This document shows positions 45,901-53,330 of a DNA stretch of 64,000 bases, in pieces. Position numbers and translations under genes: made by a program. Each line of letters starts with the position of its first letter. Position 1 is the stretch's first letter. The DNA comes from Lepas anatifera. Taxonomy: Eukaryota > Arthropoda > Thecostraca > Lepadidae. The notes under the pieces were generated by a model that was given only the letters and a program-made list of their open reading frames with translations, ran no database searches and was not told where the DNA came from. The DNA is taken from NCBI GenBank assembly GCA_034440635.1, contig JAOTON010000470.1, positions 62,001 through 126,000 of the forward strand, read 5' to 3'.

Positions 45901-46504
45901 AGAATGATGGAGAACAGCTGTCTCTGGTGAAACAGGAACCGGAGAATTTTCAACAATGAGTCGGCTCGTGCGATCCCTAATGAGGGATCATTGATAATAT
46001 TTGGGGCTTATCCACGCATCAACTGCGAGGGTTATATGGCGTCGCAGGCTCTTTCCCTGTTTAAATGATTTCCGGAGAGCCGAATTGCCCCTTGCTAAAA
46101 AAATCCGCCGGGCCTTGAACCCGGGTCGGTTAAGTACAAAGCCCGTGCGCTACTCACCACACCACCGCGACCCCTAATTTGTGATCATACGATCTATGTA
46201 AGTACATATGAGCCATTCTCCCCGATTAAACGTGAGGCTAAACTCTTCTGGGATCATTGGGGTCGATGATTGGGTCGATGAGAGCAGTTCTGTCGATGCA
46301 GTCGATGAGTGCAGATTCTGATGATTTGGTCGACAGGTGCAGTTTAACAGCGAACAGCCGCAAGAGGGGTTCATTCGCGAGTGGACGCTGATGCTGCATG
46401 GCACTCGTCTGCCCCCCTACAGCTCCCTACCCGTCACCGACCCCCATTCCAAGCTGGCGGTCGTCAAAAAGATGCACGAGACCACAAAGCAAAGCAGCAT
46501 CTAG
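11324..46504 (+). CDS. Neuroendocrine convertase 2 (PC2), 3' half, five exons
   Basis: Serine endoprotease of the kexin/subtilisin family that cleaves prohormones and neuropeptide precursors at dibasic sites in secretory granules; the insect orthologue is amontillado. Exons are 11324-11424, 36261-36494, 43632-43796, 44421-44538 and 46337-46504. All junctions are AG/GT, and the phases (2, 2, 2, 0) join exactly, giving 261 residues and a stop at 46502-46504. In order they encode the catalytic-serine block GTSAAAPE (Ser 17 of this part), [37 protein letters not shown], the P domain with RRGD and [12 protein letters not shown], and a tail beginning [19 protein letters not shown] and the [15 protein letters not shown] block distinguish PC2 from furin and PC1/3. 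Propeptide, catalytic Asp and His and the oxyanion residue must lie upstream of the window. Introns are 24,836, 7,137, 624 and 1,798 bp. Confidence 0.95.
11687..11823 (+). mobile_element. tRNA-derived SINE, 5'-truncated
   Basis: A B-box-like GGGTTCAAGGCCC opens it. A body and a conserved 3' domain follow (GCGACGCCATATGACCC, GTTGGTGCGTCGATAAGCC), ending in CCCAAAAATTATTATTATTA. The same 3' domain occurs in the minus-strand copies at 35966-36148 and 45994-46176. The A-box part is missing or degraded here. Confidence 0.75.
11824..12527. other. Intronic stretch with AT-rich patch
   Basis: It includes an imperfect TTACTATAAATAATTAA-type repeat near 12145-12220 and pieces of the AGGTCA-rich superfamily near 11850-12010 (GACGCCATAACATAAAG, TGACGTCACCACTTGACC). 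No gene is seen. Confidence 0.4.
12532..12900. mobile_element. Probable TTAA-type element fragment
   Basis: TTAA (12528-12531) is followed by CCCCCGCCCAGTGGG, similar to family-2 termini, with a second CCCAGTGGG about 27 bp on and AGGTCA motifs near 12600 and 12855. The far end is not found. Confidence 0.4.
12948..13112 (+). pseudogene. Non-LTR retrotransposon (LINE) reverse transcriptase remnant
   Basis: One frame reads [18 protein letters not shown], then [20 protein letters not shown], ending at TGA 13110-13112. The V-R-S-x-L-E-Y-x-x-x-x-W pattern is characteristic of the segment after the RT domain in Jockey/R1/CR1-type LINEs. About 50 residues remain, with no catalytic RT motifs, so it is a dead fragment inside the PC2 intron. 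Confidence 0.75.
13432..14637. mobile_element. piggyBac-like non-autonomous element, 1.2 kb
   Basis: TTAA (13428-13431) precedes CCCTATTTCCAAC; the far end is GTTGGAAATAGGG followed by TTAG (decayed TTAA). CCC termini next to TTAA are the usual piggyBac form. The left end has a second CCCTATTTCCAAC exactly 27 bp after the first; the right end has one copy plus a palindrome (AGGCAGAATCTGCCT, 14609-14623). The body is AT-rich, without the AGGTCA blocks, and has no transposase frame. Confidence 0.75.
14638..15439. other. AT-rich intronic stretch
   Basis: No gene, no assigned repeat. A partial AGGTCA-superfamily look (GATGACCTCCTAGAGG near 15002) suggests an old fragment at 14930-15200. Confidence 0.35.
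16850..17059 (+). other. 69-codon open frame in foldback left arm
   Basis: The frame starts MFLADQP and ends GVSGNAIIC. The right arm (22041-22250, minus) has a frame of identical length, start and stop, with about nine amino-acid differences. GGTAACG after the GTTTCAG could also be a splice donor. No family is recognised and it may be non-coding. Confidence 0.25.
17172..17224. repeat. (TA)n microsatellite
   Basis: Uninterrupted AT/TA dinucleotides at the inner end of the foldback left arm, continuing into a (GT)n tract. Confidence 0.95.
17225..17263. repeat. (GT)n microsatellite
   Basis: About 19 GT units directly after the (TA)n tract. Confidence 0.95.
17266..17602. mobile_element. hAT-like MITE
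   Basis: It starts CAGGGGCGGACGCAG and ends CTGCGTCCGCCAATG, an imperfect terminal inverted repeat. The flanking octamers are TGTGTAGT (17258-17265) and TATATAGT (17603-17610), 6 of 8 matching and both derived from the microsatellite. Inside, CAGACCTAGTGTAAACACC occurs more than once. Non-coding. Confidence 0.65.
17759..17802. repeat. (TA)n microsatellite
   Basis: It borders the 3' end of the minus-strand Penelope-like copy. Confidence 0.95.
17803..18860 (-). pseudogene. Penelope-like element, inverted 5'-truncated copy (GIY-YIG end)
   Basis: On the minus strand it encodes the C-terminal GIY-YIG endonuclease part: [12 protein letters not shown], then [15 protein letters not shown] and [18 protein letters not shown], stop at 18334. 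Upstream, HHIFYRNHM and VLQDMVRRN are in another frame (18632-18934), so a frameshift lies between NLV and the SNKPVEAEP segment. The 3' untranslated part (17803-18333) matches 20607-21116 in inverse orientation. Truncated head-to-head copies next to a longer copy are common in Penelope-like elements. Confidence 0.85.
18861..21116 (+). pseudogene. Penelope-like retroelement, RT plus GIY-YIG, decayed
   Basis: The RT part starts inside the domain ([16 protein letters not shown]). It continues [21 protein letters not shown], meets a stop (19146-19148), then runs 19269-20084 with [30 protein letters not shown] and RYVDDIC (YVDD at residues 185-188 of that frame). After FTYELQN an internal deletion and frameshift remove the LPFLD region; [13 protein letters not shown] follows in another frame from 19964. 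A second shift leads to the linker and GIY-YIG domain (20170-20604: [17 protein letters not shown]). The 3' part reaches (TA)n. Such elements copy by target-primed reverse transcription; this one is inactive. Confidence 0.9.
21117..21165. repeat. (TA)n microsatellite
   Basis: It lies between the 3' end of the plus-strand Penelope-like element and the second Penelope-like fragment; one TTAATA interruption. Confidence 0.9.
21166..21893 (-). pseudogene. Second Penelope-like family, GIY-YIG fragment
   Basis: The minus-strand frame 21879-21553 reads [28 protein letters not shown], then [22 protein letters not shown]. It shares the cysteine spacing and Y-[IV]-G pattern with the other two fragments but is clearly diverged, so it is a different family. 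The 5' part is missing; (TA)n tracts lie on both sides. Confidence 0.8.
21894..21934. repeat. (TA)n microsatellite
   Basis: It borders the inner end of the foldback right arm, mirroring 17172-17224 on the left. Confidence 0.95.
23511..26182. mobile_element. 2.67-kb foldback element with 8-bp target duplication
   Basis: Arms 23511-24693 and about 25000-26182 are near-identical inverted repeats; the termini are TAGGCCATGTCGTGATCACC and its complement. The octamer ATGGAGAG flanks both sides (23503-23510 and 26183-26190), and the corresponding uninterrupted site is present in the left arm of the outer foldback. An 8-bp duplication and TAG start suggest a hAT-group transposase. A roughly 306-bp unpaired centre contains its own short inverted repeat (GTTGCGTTCTGACG, 24723-24761). 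Confidence 0.9.
24694..24999. other. Unpaired core of the 2.67-kb foldback
   Basis: Unique sequence between the arms. It starts with GTTGTTGTGG and includes TGTTGCGTTCTGACG / CGTCAGAACGCAACG as a small hairpin near 24723-24761. Frames running from arm into core (24486-24869 minus, 24654-25076 plus) are not recognised as any protein. Confidence 0.5.
26346..34429. other. Intronic stretch without recognised genes
   Basis: Mostly AT-rich. Patches of note are: 27180-28060 (GC-richer, low-copy look, several hairpins), 30100-30240 and 32530-32760 (GC-rich, no homology seen) and 33404-33426 ((GA)n). Short open frames here do not resemble known domains. Two direct near-repeats of GGGGCTGATAWATGCTATTG lie at 29599 and 29646. 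Confidence 0.45.
27543..27574. other. Perfect 13-bp-arm hairpin
   Basis: ACATATAGTTCAT, six-base loop, ATGAACTATATGT. Perfect pairing in otherwise unassigned DNA; it may be an internal part of an unrecognised transposon. Confidence 0.7.
34430..34584. mobile_element. hAT-like MITE, 155 bp
   Basis: It starts CAGTGGCGGAGCCAGAC and ends AATCGACACTG. The flanking octamers CTTAGCTG (34422-34429) and CTGGGCTG (34585-34592) agree at 6 of 8 positions. The CAGTGGCGGA start is typical for hAT MITEs. Old and diverged. Confidence 0.55.
35966..36148 (-). mobile_element. tRNA-derived SINE
   Basis: Read on the minus strand, it opens GGGGATAAGGTGGCTTAG with an A-box-like TGGCTTAGTGG and a B-box-like GAGTTCATGTCCC about 45 bp on. 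The shared 3' domain follows (GGCGACGCTGTATGACTC, GTTGGTGCGTCGTTAAACC). It ends 112 bp before the PC2 exon at 36261. Confidence 0.85.
36261..36494 (+). CDS. PC2 exon: end of catalytic domain
   Basis: The first base completes Asn; then [19 protein letters not shown], a variable loop ([13 protein letters not shown]), [21 protein letters not shown] and [15 protein letters not shown]. It ends with GA before GTGAGT. GC-rich compared with the flanking intron, as expected for coding sequence here. Confidence 0.95.
36495..38193. other. PC2 intron part with AGGTCA-rich repeat
   Basis: 37480-38060 is an inverted-orientation copy of the body at 56980-57100 and 59290-59400 (TTCAAAGCCAGGTCT, CACTATAGACCGAGTGG) and contains TCAAGGTCA motifs. 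36495-37480 shows no assigned feature. Confidence 0.5.
38194..38346. mobile_element. hAT-like MITE, 153 bp
   Basis: It starts CAGTGGTGAATCCAG and ends TTAGATCCGCCACTG, a good terminal inverted repeat. The flanking octamers match at only about half their positions, so the insertion is old. Confidence 0.55.
39240..39800. other. GC-rich, CpG-rich island in a PC2 intron
   Basis: The base composition is unlike the flanks, with many CpG. It has a perfect 11-bp-arm hairpin, GGGGTTGGGAA / TTCCCAACCCC (39628-39652). No frame resembles a known protein. It may be an unrecognised transposon, an unmethylated regulatory island or a non-coding exon. Confidence 0.4.
40121..40806. mobile_element. Possible degenerate hAT-like element
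   Basis: It begins CAGTGCTCACCAAGTACCGC, and the far end ACTTTGGTAAGGGCGC is its loose inverse. AGCGGT/ACCGCT-rich subterminal sequence lies at both ends. The open frame 40464-40709 ([30 protein letters not shown]) could be transposase debris but is not identifiable. Target duplication uncertain. Confidence 0.35.
41127..42150. mobile_element. TTAA-type element, family 2, complete 1,024-bp copy
   Basis: It is flanked by TTAA at 41123-41126 and 42151-42154. The left end CCCGCGCCCCACCGGGG is repeated at a 27-bp pitch (GCCCCACCG at 41132 and 41159). The right end has one copy (GGTGGGGCGAGGG). A perfect 22-bp palindrome centred on ATCGAT lies next to each end (41167-41188 and 42115-42136). The body contains dense AGGTCA motifs. 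Related copies: 1-687 and 48987-49922. Confidence 0.85.
42409..43264. mobile_element. TTAA-type element, family 1, complete 856-bp copy
   Basis: TTAA at 42405-42408 and 43265-43268. The single terminal motif CACGCGCATTGACGGGGG is on the left; two motifs at a 27-bp pitch (GTCAA at 43225 and 43252) are on the right; GCGGGTACCCGC palindromes lie near both ends. The AGGTCA block at 42850-42950 is internally duplicated. It lies in the PC2 intron, 368 bp before an exon. Confidence 0.88.
43632..43796 (+). CDS. PC2 exon: P domain, first part
   Basis: The acceptor is TGCCTGCTTGCAG. The first base completes Asp, then [48 protein letters not shown]; it ends with AG before GTGAAC. RRGD and the TSPMGT segment are conserved in the P domain, which stabilises the catalytic domain. 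Confidence 0.95.
44421..44538 (+). CDS. PC2 exon: P domain, second part
   Basis: The first base completes Arg; then [39 protein letters not shown], ending in phase 0 before GTGAAA. The acceptor CTCCACCGGCAG is clear. The preceding intron is only 624 bp. Confidence 0.95.
44635..45552. mobile_element. TTAA-type element, family with GGTAC termini
   Basis: The flanks are CTAA (44631-44634) and CTAG (45553-45556), decayed from TTAA. The left terminus CCCGCGCCGGTACGGGG is single; the right has TACCGGCGAG twice, 26 bp apart. The AGGTCA-containing body aligns with family 1 (TATCGATGAGTGGGCC, GCTACCTAGCG). It lies in the last PC2 intron. Confidence 0.7.
45994..46176 (-). mobile_element. tRNA-derived SINE
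   Basis: On the minus strand: TAGGGGTCGCGGTGGTGTGG, an A-box-like GGTGTGGTGAGTAGCGC, a B-box GGGTTCAAGGCCC, then the shared 3' domain GCGACGCCATATAACCC and GTTGATGCGTGGATAAGCC. It ends 160 bp before the last PC2 exon. Confidence 0.85.
46337..46504 (+). CDS. PC2 terminal exon with stop
   Basis: After GTCGACAG it reads [55 protein letters not shown], stop [13 protein letters not shown] closes the P domain. The remaining tail is shorter than in vertebrate PC2. The acceptor has a weak pyrimidine tract, and a second AG lies 6 bases on (46341-46342), which would drop Val-Gln in frame. Confidence 0.93.
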   Translation: MQFNSEQPQEGFIREWTLMLHGTRLPPYSSLPVTDPHSKLAVVKKMHETTKQSSI

Positions 46505-48424
46505 AAGACATCATTCTGCCGGTTCAGCAGTCGACACCATCCGACTCTGAAAATCACTGATGTGGTACTGCGATTGAATATTGTATCATAGAGCTTTTCG
46601 AAAACTGTTGACGCGTGCTATTTTAGGCGGATCTGCAAGGAGAAATGGCGAAGGAAGTCGCCGCAAAAATAGTTACAGGATCGTGCTGGATCGTTTGTGA
46701 GAAACAAATATAGTCCGTTGGGTTGGTATATAATCACGGCGGGAGGGAGATGATTGTGTCGAGGTGTTCGCTTCCAGTTACAGACTTCAGCAGTTGATTT
46801 TGTGTGCGTCGGTTCAGTGGCGTGTCATATCCAGACAGTGAGCGCGCTCTTCGAAATATTTACGGTCCAACAGCACGCTTACGCCAGCTAATTCCAAACA
46901 TGACCTATGTTCCGTACTCTTTGTGTTCAGCCCGCGCTGTGACGTTAGCCCCCCCCCCCTCCTTTGTCGTGTACCATATACTGAATTAGCGTTCGTACCT
47001 TGACGGCAGCAACAAAGCTACTTTTAATGGGAGGAGCAGGGTGTTAGCAATCTGTTAGCTCATGTTGCAGTGGTTGCGCCGTGGAAAGCTTCGTCGGACT
47101 GCGTTGGCCGGCAGATCTCCTTGTTTCGTCCCGTGGAACTGTACATACATAAATATATAGCATCAGCCTGTTGGACCGACGTAGTGACGATAGATAGCAT
47201 ATGTATTTTGCAGAGCGACATTACTCGCTGGTACATATCGTGATTCTACATTTATGATCGATGGGAAGAACATAGATAACACTATTCGATGGTGCTATTT
47301 TTTAAGTATAGGTCAGTGGGCCAACATAAAGTTAACAAACACAGCAGAATAACAAATGACGCTGAATGGTTTTGATCATACACGTTGGACAATACACAAT
47401 TAGGCGACTTTTGATATGCGTGGTGTATGAGGGACAGGCGATCTAAAAGCATTCGTAGAGTTCGGAGGCAAAGAGGAAACGATGTCACTTAGTGCGCCAG
47501 GAAACCAGCGTTATCCTCTTGCTATTGTGGCATTTCTATAGACCATGGTGGGGCATGTTTGGTCTTAACTCCAGGTTTGCCTGACAGAGGGAAAATGCGA
47601 AGCCCTGTGGTTCGCGAACTCCAGAGGCTCTCCGGAGATCCGATTTCGTATTCTTTCGAAAACATACATTTCCCCTTTTAAGCGCCACAGGAAGTTTCAA
47701 GAAGCGTATCGGAACGCCCTCCAGACGTAACCAGAGATCTAAACCAGAGGTTCATAACTTCAAGGGGTACGGCAACCTGCGGAATTATGACAGCTTTGGC
47801 TGTATTTCATGAGATAGCTCGCTTATGGTTGGCTCATCATGTCTGGTAAAGGCAGTAGTGATATTGCACTTCTCTCATCATTCAACCTGACATCAGACCA
47901 GCACATCTCACTTCTCAGAAAAGCTAGGACACACGTCTCACAAATTTCACAAAGCCCAAGCTACCGTGCGTCCTCACAGGCCACCAGGCTAAGCTTAAAA
48001 ATTATAAGTACTTGGAGAGATCACCCTGTGACAATTCTTAGGACCACTGGCTCCAAAAAAGAAGCAAAAATAAATCGGCAGAGGCGGGGCCTGGAGGGAT
48101 TAAACTGGTGCAGTGAACCATTTTTTTCACAGCAGCTACACCCAGGGGCTGCTGTGATCCATTATGTCCTCAAGGGGGGTTGAATGTTAGTCTCGGGGGC
48201 CCCACTTTTAGTGTCATGGCCCGCCGTTTTTTTATTTGATAAGCATGAAATCTTGGAAAACTGAAAAGTTCTTAAAAGCCAGGGCGAACTCAGAATTTTC
48301 TGAAGGGTGCTGTAGTTCTTGGAGCCCGCGCTTGGGGTCCCGCAATTTTTCATTTATCAAACATGAAGTATTTGCAAAGCGAATAATTTGTGAAGTACCT
48401 ATTTTGAACGTGATGAGAAAGTTT
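46505..48424. other. PC2 3' flank, no further gene recognised
   Basis: The 3' untranslated region starts here; no unambiguous AATAAA was found in the first kilobase, so its end is unknown. A 114-codon open frame (47839-48183) starts MSGKGSSDIALLSSFN but resembles no family I know and has no support beyond length. Confidence 0.5.
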
Positions 48425-48665
48425 GATATTTTCCGGGGTCCCGAAACCAACTCCTAGGGACTCTTGAGACCAAGACTAGGGGACCCCAGGACCAACACTT
48501 GGGGTCGCCGGGACAAATCTTCTTGGAGCCCCGAGGCCAATATTTGGAAGCGCCCTGAGCCAAACTCTTTGGTTTTCTCCCGACAAATACTCGATGATCC
48601 CCGGGACCAACTCTTGAGGACCACCGAGACCAACTCTTGGGGGCCTCATTAGACCAGCCTTCGGC
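48425..48665. repeat. Degenerate minisatellite, about 30-bp unit
   Basis: Units like GGGACCAACTCTTGRGG repeat about eight times. They are the reverse complement of the units in the array at 51130-52600. Confidence 0.75.
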
Positions 48666-48986
48666 TGACGTTTGGGTTCACCCGTAACGCCCTTCAGATA
48701 TCATTGGACCCCCTGTGGGGGCCTCTGCAGTGCTGAAGCTCTGCCCAAGCGGGGAGATGGTCAACCCCAACCCCCTTGGATCTGCCCCTGGCTACACCTA
48801 AGCGATTCCTTCACACGAGAGTGCTCCCCAAATATCTGCAGTGTGCCAATTATAAAACGCTAGTATCCCTGGCGGAAAGGGGGAACGGGTTCAGCTCCCT
48901 TTTGCTTGGGAGAATGGTCGGATTGCTGCACTCTCTGGATTCACCCCTGCCTGGACCTTCTCTGACCATTTGCCTTGGCGTGGTAA

Positions 48987-49922
48987 CCCGCGCCCCACCG
49001 GGGTTCCAGCGCCACCTTCGCCCCACTGGGGGCATCGATGCCCCCCCCCGCTGTCTCCGAAAATGTGCGGGCTAGCGCAAATCTGCAAAGTGCATTAGGA
49101 AGCTCGTGTAAATTCAGTAAAAAATTAATCCGCATGTTAAGCGTTCAGGTCAATGGTTTGACCTCCAGAGGTCAAGTTAGGTCACAATAGGCTATTTCTA
49201 CTAGAATATGCAATGCTTAAGCAAACTGGGCATAGCTTTCATGACGTTAGTACTATTGCAATCTGGTAATGTACATTCAATAAGAAAATGGCATACCTTT
49301 TTCCGTTATTTGCAACATAATGACCTCGCGCCAGTTGTTTGATCTCCAGAGGTCACCTGGTGACGTAATTTGACATGAGGTCACGAAAGGTCAGAAAGTG
49401 GCCTTGCCGTATATCAAATGAAAGCCAGTAACAAGACATACATACACAATGACGTTTATTTCAGCGTTCTAGCTTGATTAGGTCAAAAGTTATCGTCAAA
49501 ATACTGCTTTTGACCCCTGGTGAACTGTCATGACCTCAGATAAGTCAAATGCAAATATGTTCCCTGGGATCCATGAAGGAGTGTTCAAGAACGTTTTTTA
49601 GCAATCTGAGCATTTGCAATAATGTTTGTGAATTTTGGAACATAAGACAGCTTTTCCCTATGCTTTTTCAATGGGAGAGATCACCTCGTGATCTGGCCTC
49701 AGGTCACGAAATCGAAAAATCCCGGAGATACCTTTTGTAGACCCTGGAGGGGTTATGAAGTGTAGGAAGTTTCAAATCGATCGGTTCAGAAATGTAGCTA
49801 TGGTAGACCTCAAAAGTAGAAGTGATATGACCTTGGTTGACCTCGCCTGGTGACCGGACCTTGTGTGACACGGGTTAAACAATTTCAGGGATGGTGGGAA
49901 AATGATGGGGTGAGAGATAGAG
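48987..49922. mobile_element. TTAA-type element, family 2, right-truncated
   Basis: GTAA (48983-48986, from TTAA) is followed by CCCGCGCCCCACCGGGG, repeated after 28 bp. The ATCGAT-centred palindrome (near 49029-49050) and the family body run to about 49922, where a different family joins. Confidence 0.75.
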
Positions 49923-50256
49923 ATATGTTTGTTTTGACCTAGTATGTTCATTTTATACATAATTTGATTCACCGTCACAAGGGGAAGCGAATAATGTCTA
50001 AACAATTATTTTAACTCAACTCTGTCAGACGCTAGAGCCCAAACACTTTACTCAAAAATGCCACCTTCTTTGACTTGTGCTGACCTCAATATTGACCTGA
50101 ACCAAAAGGTGGCAAGTATAGTTTCTTCATGAATTTGTATGAGCTATCCACCAGCGTTAGCGTTTTTTCGCTATCCCGCATAGGGGCCGAGTTCGAGGGG
50201 GTATTCAAATCCCCCTACAAGGGCGAAGGTGGCTCGGAGGCCCACCGGGGCGCGGG
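49923..50256. mobile_element. TTAA-type element, family 3, end fragment
   Basis: It ends in CGGGGCGCGGG and TTAA (50257-50260). The inner motif copy lies 27 bp from the terminal one around a GGTGGCTCGGAGG spacer. The palindrome here is GGGGGTATTCAAATCCCCC (50197-50215, imperfect). The body matches the left part of the element at 61485 in inverse orientation. Confidence 0.7.
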
Positions 50257-50436
50257 TTAATGTGTTAATCTTAATCCCAGGTTCTGAATTATATGCAGCA
50301 AGACCTATTGAAGTCACATGGTAATCTTGAACTTGGGTAAAGTAACCTTTCAAGACCATGTTGAATCTCATTTGATCAGTGGCGGATCTCCGGGGGCATA
50401 GGCGTAGGAACTGGGGGCCAGGGGGGCCACTGGCCC

Positions 50437-50470
50437 CCACTTTTCTGTGGGGGCCCCCACAGAAAAGTGG
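50437..50470. other. Perfect 34-bp palindrome, no loop
   Basis: Arms of 17 bases (CCACTTTTCTGTGGGGG and its complement) meet directly at 50453/50454. It lies next to the left end of the composite element; the repeated copy at 53470-53500 has lost the symmetry. Confidence 0.9.
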
Positions 50471-50520
50471 TATTGATATGAAAATACCAGCAACTGGAAC
50501 ATAAAATAAGAAAACCAAAC

Positions 50521-53330
50521 GGACCGTATAGCTTGCTCGGAAAACCTCTTATAAAGCTGGCCTGGACTCCTGAGCTGATCTGAGGTCTTATGAGTCGGCC
50601 TGGGGCCCCTGAGCTGTTCAGGGGCCCCTGAATTAACCTCTGATGTCCTATGAGCTAACCTGGGGCTCCTTGAGCTAATCTAAGGTCCCTCGAGCTGGTT
50701 TATGCCCCTCTGAACTGTTGCATGGTCCCTAAGCTGAACTGGGAGCCATCAGCCTGAATGGGCCCCTTGAGCTAGTCAAAGACCCTATACAAGCCGATCT
50801 GGGGGCCCCTGAGCTGAGCTGGGCCCCCAAAGCTAATCTAATGCCCCCTGTGCTAAACTGGGGCTCCTGAGCTTATCTGGGGCTCACGCAGAGTTATAGG
50901 GCCCCTGAGCTGAGCTTGAAGTGGCTTCCTTGAGCTGTTATGAGACGCTACATAAGCCGATCTGGGACCCCTGAGCTGAGCCGGGCTCCTAAGCTGATCT
51001 GGTCATCTGAGCTAATCTATGACCCACTGTGCAGAACTGCCCACCTCCCCCCTTAGATGGACTGGGACCAGTAGAATAGCCAAGGAGAGTCTAAGGGGTT
51101 CGCGGACCCCTCCCCGCCCTTGGGCCGATCGTAAGCACTTAAGGATTCTCTGATCAGGGGGCCCCCAGAGTCAGTCTCAGGGGCCCCCGAGATTGGTTCA
51201 TAGGGGCCCTGAGTCGGTCTCAGGGCCCTCCGCCTCGAGAGTTAGCATTAGGGGCCCCAAGAGTTGGTCTTAAGGGCCCCGGAGAGGTGGTCTCAGGGGC
51301 CCCCCGAAAGTTGGTTTCCAGGGCCTCTGAGAGTTGGTCGCAAGGGACCCCGAAAGTCGGTCTCAGCCTCCCACCCCCCGAGATTAAGTCTCAGACCCCC
51401 AAAGTCGGTTTCAGGGTGCTCCTGGAAGTCAGTCTCAGGGGACCCCCAAGAGTCGGTCTCAGGGGGCCTCCAAGAGTCGAGCTCAGGGGGCCACGACATA
51501 TAGTCTCAGGGGGCCCGAGAGTTAGTCTCAGGGCCAAAAGTCTATCTCAGGGCCCCCAGAAGTCGGTTTCAAGGGCCCCTGAGTCAGTCGCAGAGGATCC
51601 CAAGAGTTGATCTCAGGGGGCCCCGAGAGTCAGTCTCAGGGCCCTCGAGAGTCATCCTCAGAAGCCCCGCCCCCCTGAGAATCGGTCTAAGGGGTCCCTC
51701 GAGAGTCTTTCTCAGGGGGCCCCTGGGAGTCGGTCTCAGGGGTCCCTGGGAACTAATCTCGGGATAAGTTATTATCAGATACCCCACCAGTGTTGGTCTA
51801 AGGGGGCCTTCTCTCAAGGACCCCGAAAGCTAATATGGGGCCCGAGAATTAGTGTCATGAGTGCCGCCAAGTGCTGGTCTCAGGGGCCCATCATAGTCTC
51901 AAGGGTGCCTCTCTCAGGAGACAATATTTACTTTCAGGGGGCCCTGAGTGATCATCTGGAGTCCCGAGAGTTAGTCTCAGTTGTGCAGCAGAGTGATGGT
52001 CTCAGGGGGCCGCGGAGAGGTGATCTTGGATGCCCTCGAGAATTGCCCTCAGGTTGTTCCCCCACCCGAGTTTTTATCTAAGGGGCCCCAAGAATCAGCC
52101 TCGGGGAGCGTTCAAAAGCTAGTCTCAGAGGCCCCTCCCCCGAGGTCAGTCTCAGGGGCATCCGAGAGCTAATTTTGGGGCTCTGAGAGTAATCCCAAGA
52201 AGTTCTCCCGAGTTTTGATCTCACGGGCTCCAAGTTGGCCTTAGACCCATGAGGGCTAATCTGGGGCCTCCTAGAGCAGGTCTCAGAAGCACCAATTGCT
52301 CAGTCTCAGGGACACCCCCTGAGTGTTAGTCTCAGGGGGCGCCCCAGTGTTAGTCTCAGATTGCTATCGGGAGCCAGTCCCAGGGTCCCCCGAAAGTCAG
52401 TCTTAGGGGACCCCAAGAGCTAACCTGGATGTTCCCGAGACTCTATGTCTGGGGCCACCTGAGAGCAAATCTGGGGGGTCCGGTAGGTAGTCTCAGAGGT
52501 GCTGCCGAGAATTTGTCTTAGGAGCTCCGCGCTATACTCAGGGGCCCCTCGGTTTTGGTCTAAGGGTCCCCGGTAATAAGGCCCAGGGGCCCTGACAGCT
52601 AATCGGGGGAGGGGCCGAAAATTAGCCTGGCGAGCTGAGCTGAACTAGGCCGCCAAAGCTAGTTTTGGGTTCTAAATTAATATGAGGCCCCTCTGCTGAA
52701 CTGAGCAGCTCCTGAGCTAGTCTGGCGCCTCATGCCCAATTATAGGACTCGCTGAGCTAAGCTGGGGGACATGAGCTTGAGCTGGTCCATTGAGCTGTTC
52801 TGAGACCCTATATCAGCCAACTTGGGGGCCCCTGAGCTGTGCTGGGCCCCACAGCTAATTCGAGCCCTAATCTAAGCTGAGGCCCCCTGTGCCTATATGA
52901 GGCCTCTGAGTTGATCTGGAGCCCCTGCACAGTTCTAGCGTCCCTGAGCTAAGCTGGGGGCCGATACCTTGAATGGCCCATTGAGCTGGTTTGATACCCT
53001 ATATCAGCCGACCTGTGTCCCTGAGCTGAGCTTGTCTCCCACAGCTAATATGTGGCCCCTGTGCTGAACTGGGGTCCCCAGCTGGTCTAGCCCCCTTGAA
53101 CTCTGCTAGAGTCACTGAGCTGGGATCCGTAGGCTTAAACGGGTCCCTTGAGCTGTTCTGAGACCCTATATAAGCCAACCTGGGGGCCCTGAGCTGAGCC
53201 GGGTCCCTAAGCTAGCCTGGCTTCCTGAGACAATCTGGGGCGCCCTGTTCGGAGCTTTTAGGGCCCTGTGCTTATGTGGGGTCCCTTAATAAGGTGGTCC
53301 CATGAGCCGGTCCCTTAGCCCATGGGCAGG
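50521..53330 (+). repeat. Degenerate minisatellite array, about 2.8 kb
   Basis: Roughly 30-bp units in three blocks: 50521-51130 and 52600-53330 use CCTGAGCTGATCTGGGG-type units, while 51130-52600 uses GAGAGTYGGTCTCAGGGGSC-type units. Units are diverged and contain indels. Long open frames inside (for example 51264-51610) arise from the repetition and are not genes. Confidence 0.85.

Noticed and set aside
46505..47340. Poly(A) signal for PC2
   Set aside because: Only near-matches such as ATAAAT and ATAAAG occur; no AATAAA with a downstream GT-rich element could be chosen.
47839..48183. 114-codon open frame after PC2 as a gene
   Set aside because: No recognisable domain, not supported by splice signals or a second copy; kept only as a remark.
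51264..51610. Long open frames (79 and 107 codons) rich in SQGP/RVGLRGP
   Set aside because: They arise from reading a 30-bp minisatellite whose unit length is a multiple of three; no start context, splice sites or known domain.
48425..53330. Regularly repeated units resembling a CRISPR array
   Set aside because: Repeats are degenerate, there are no distinct spacers between conserved repeats, and the DNA is eukaryotic; it is a minisatellite.
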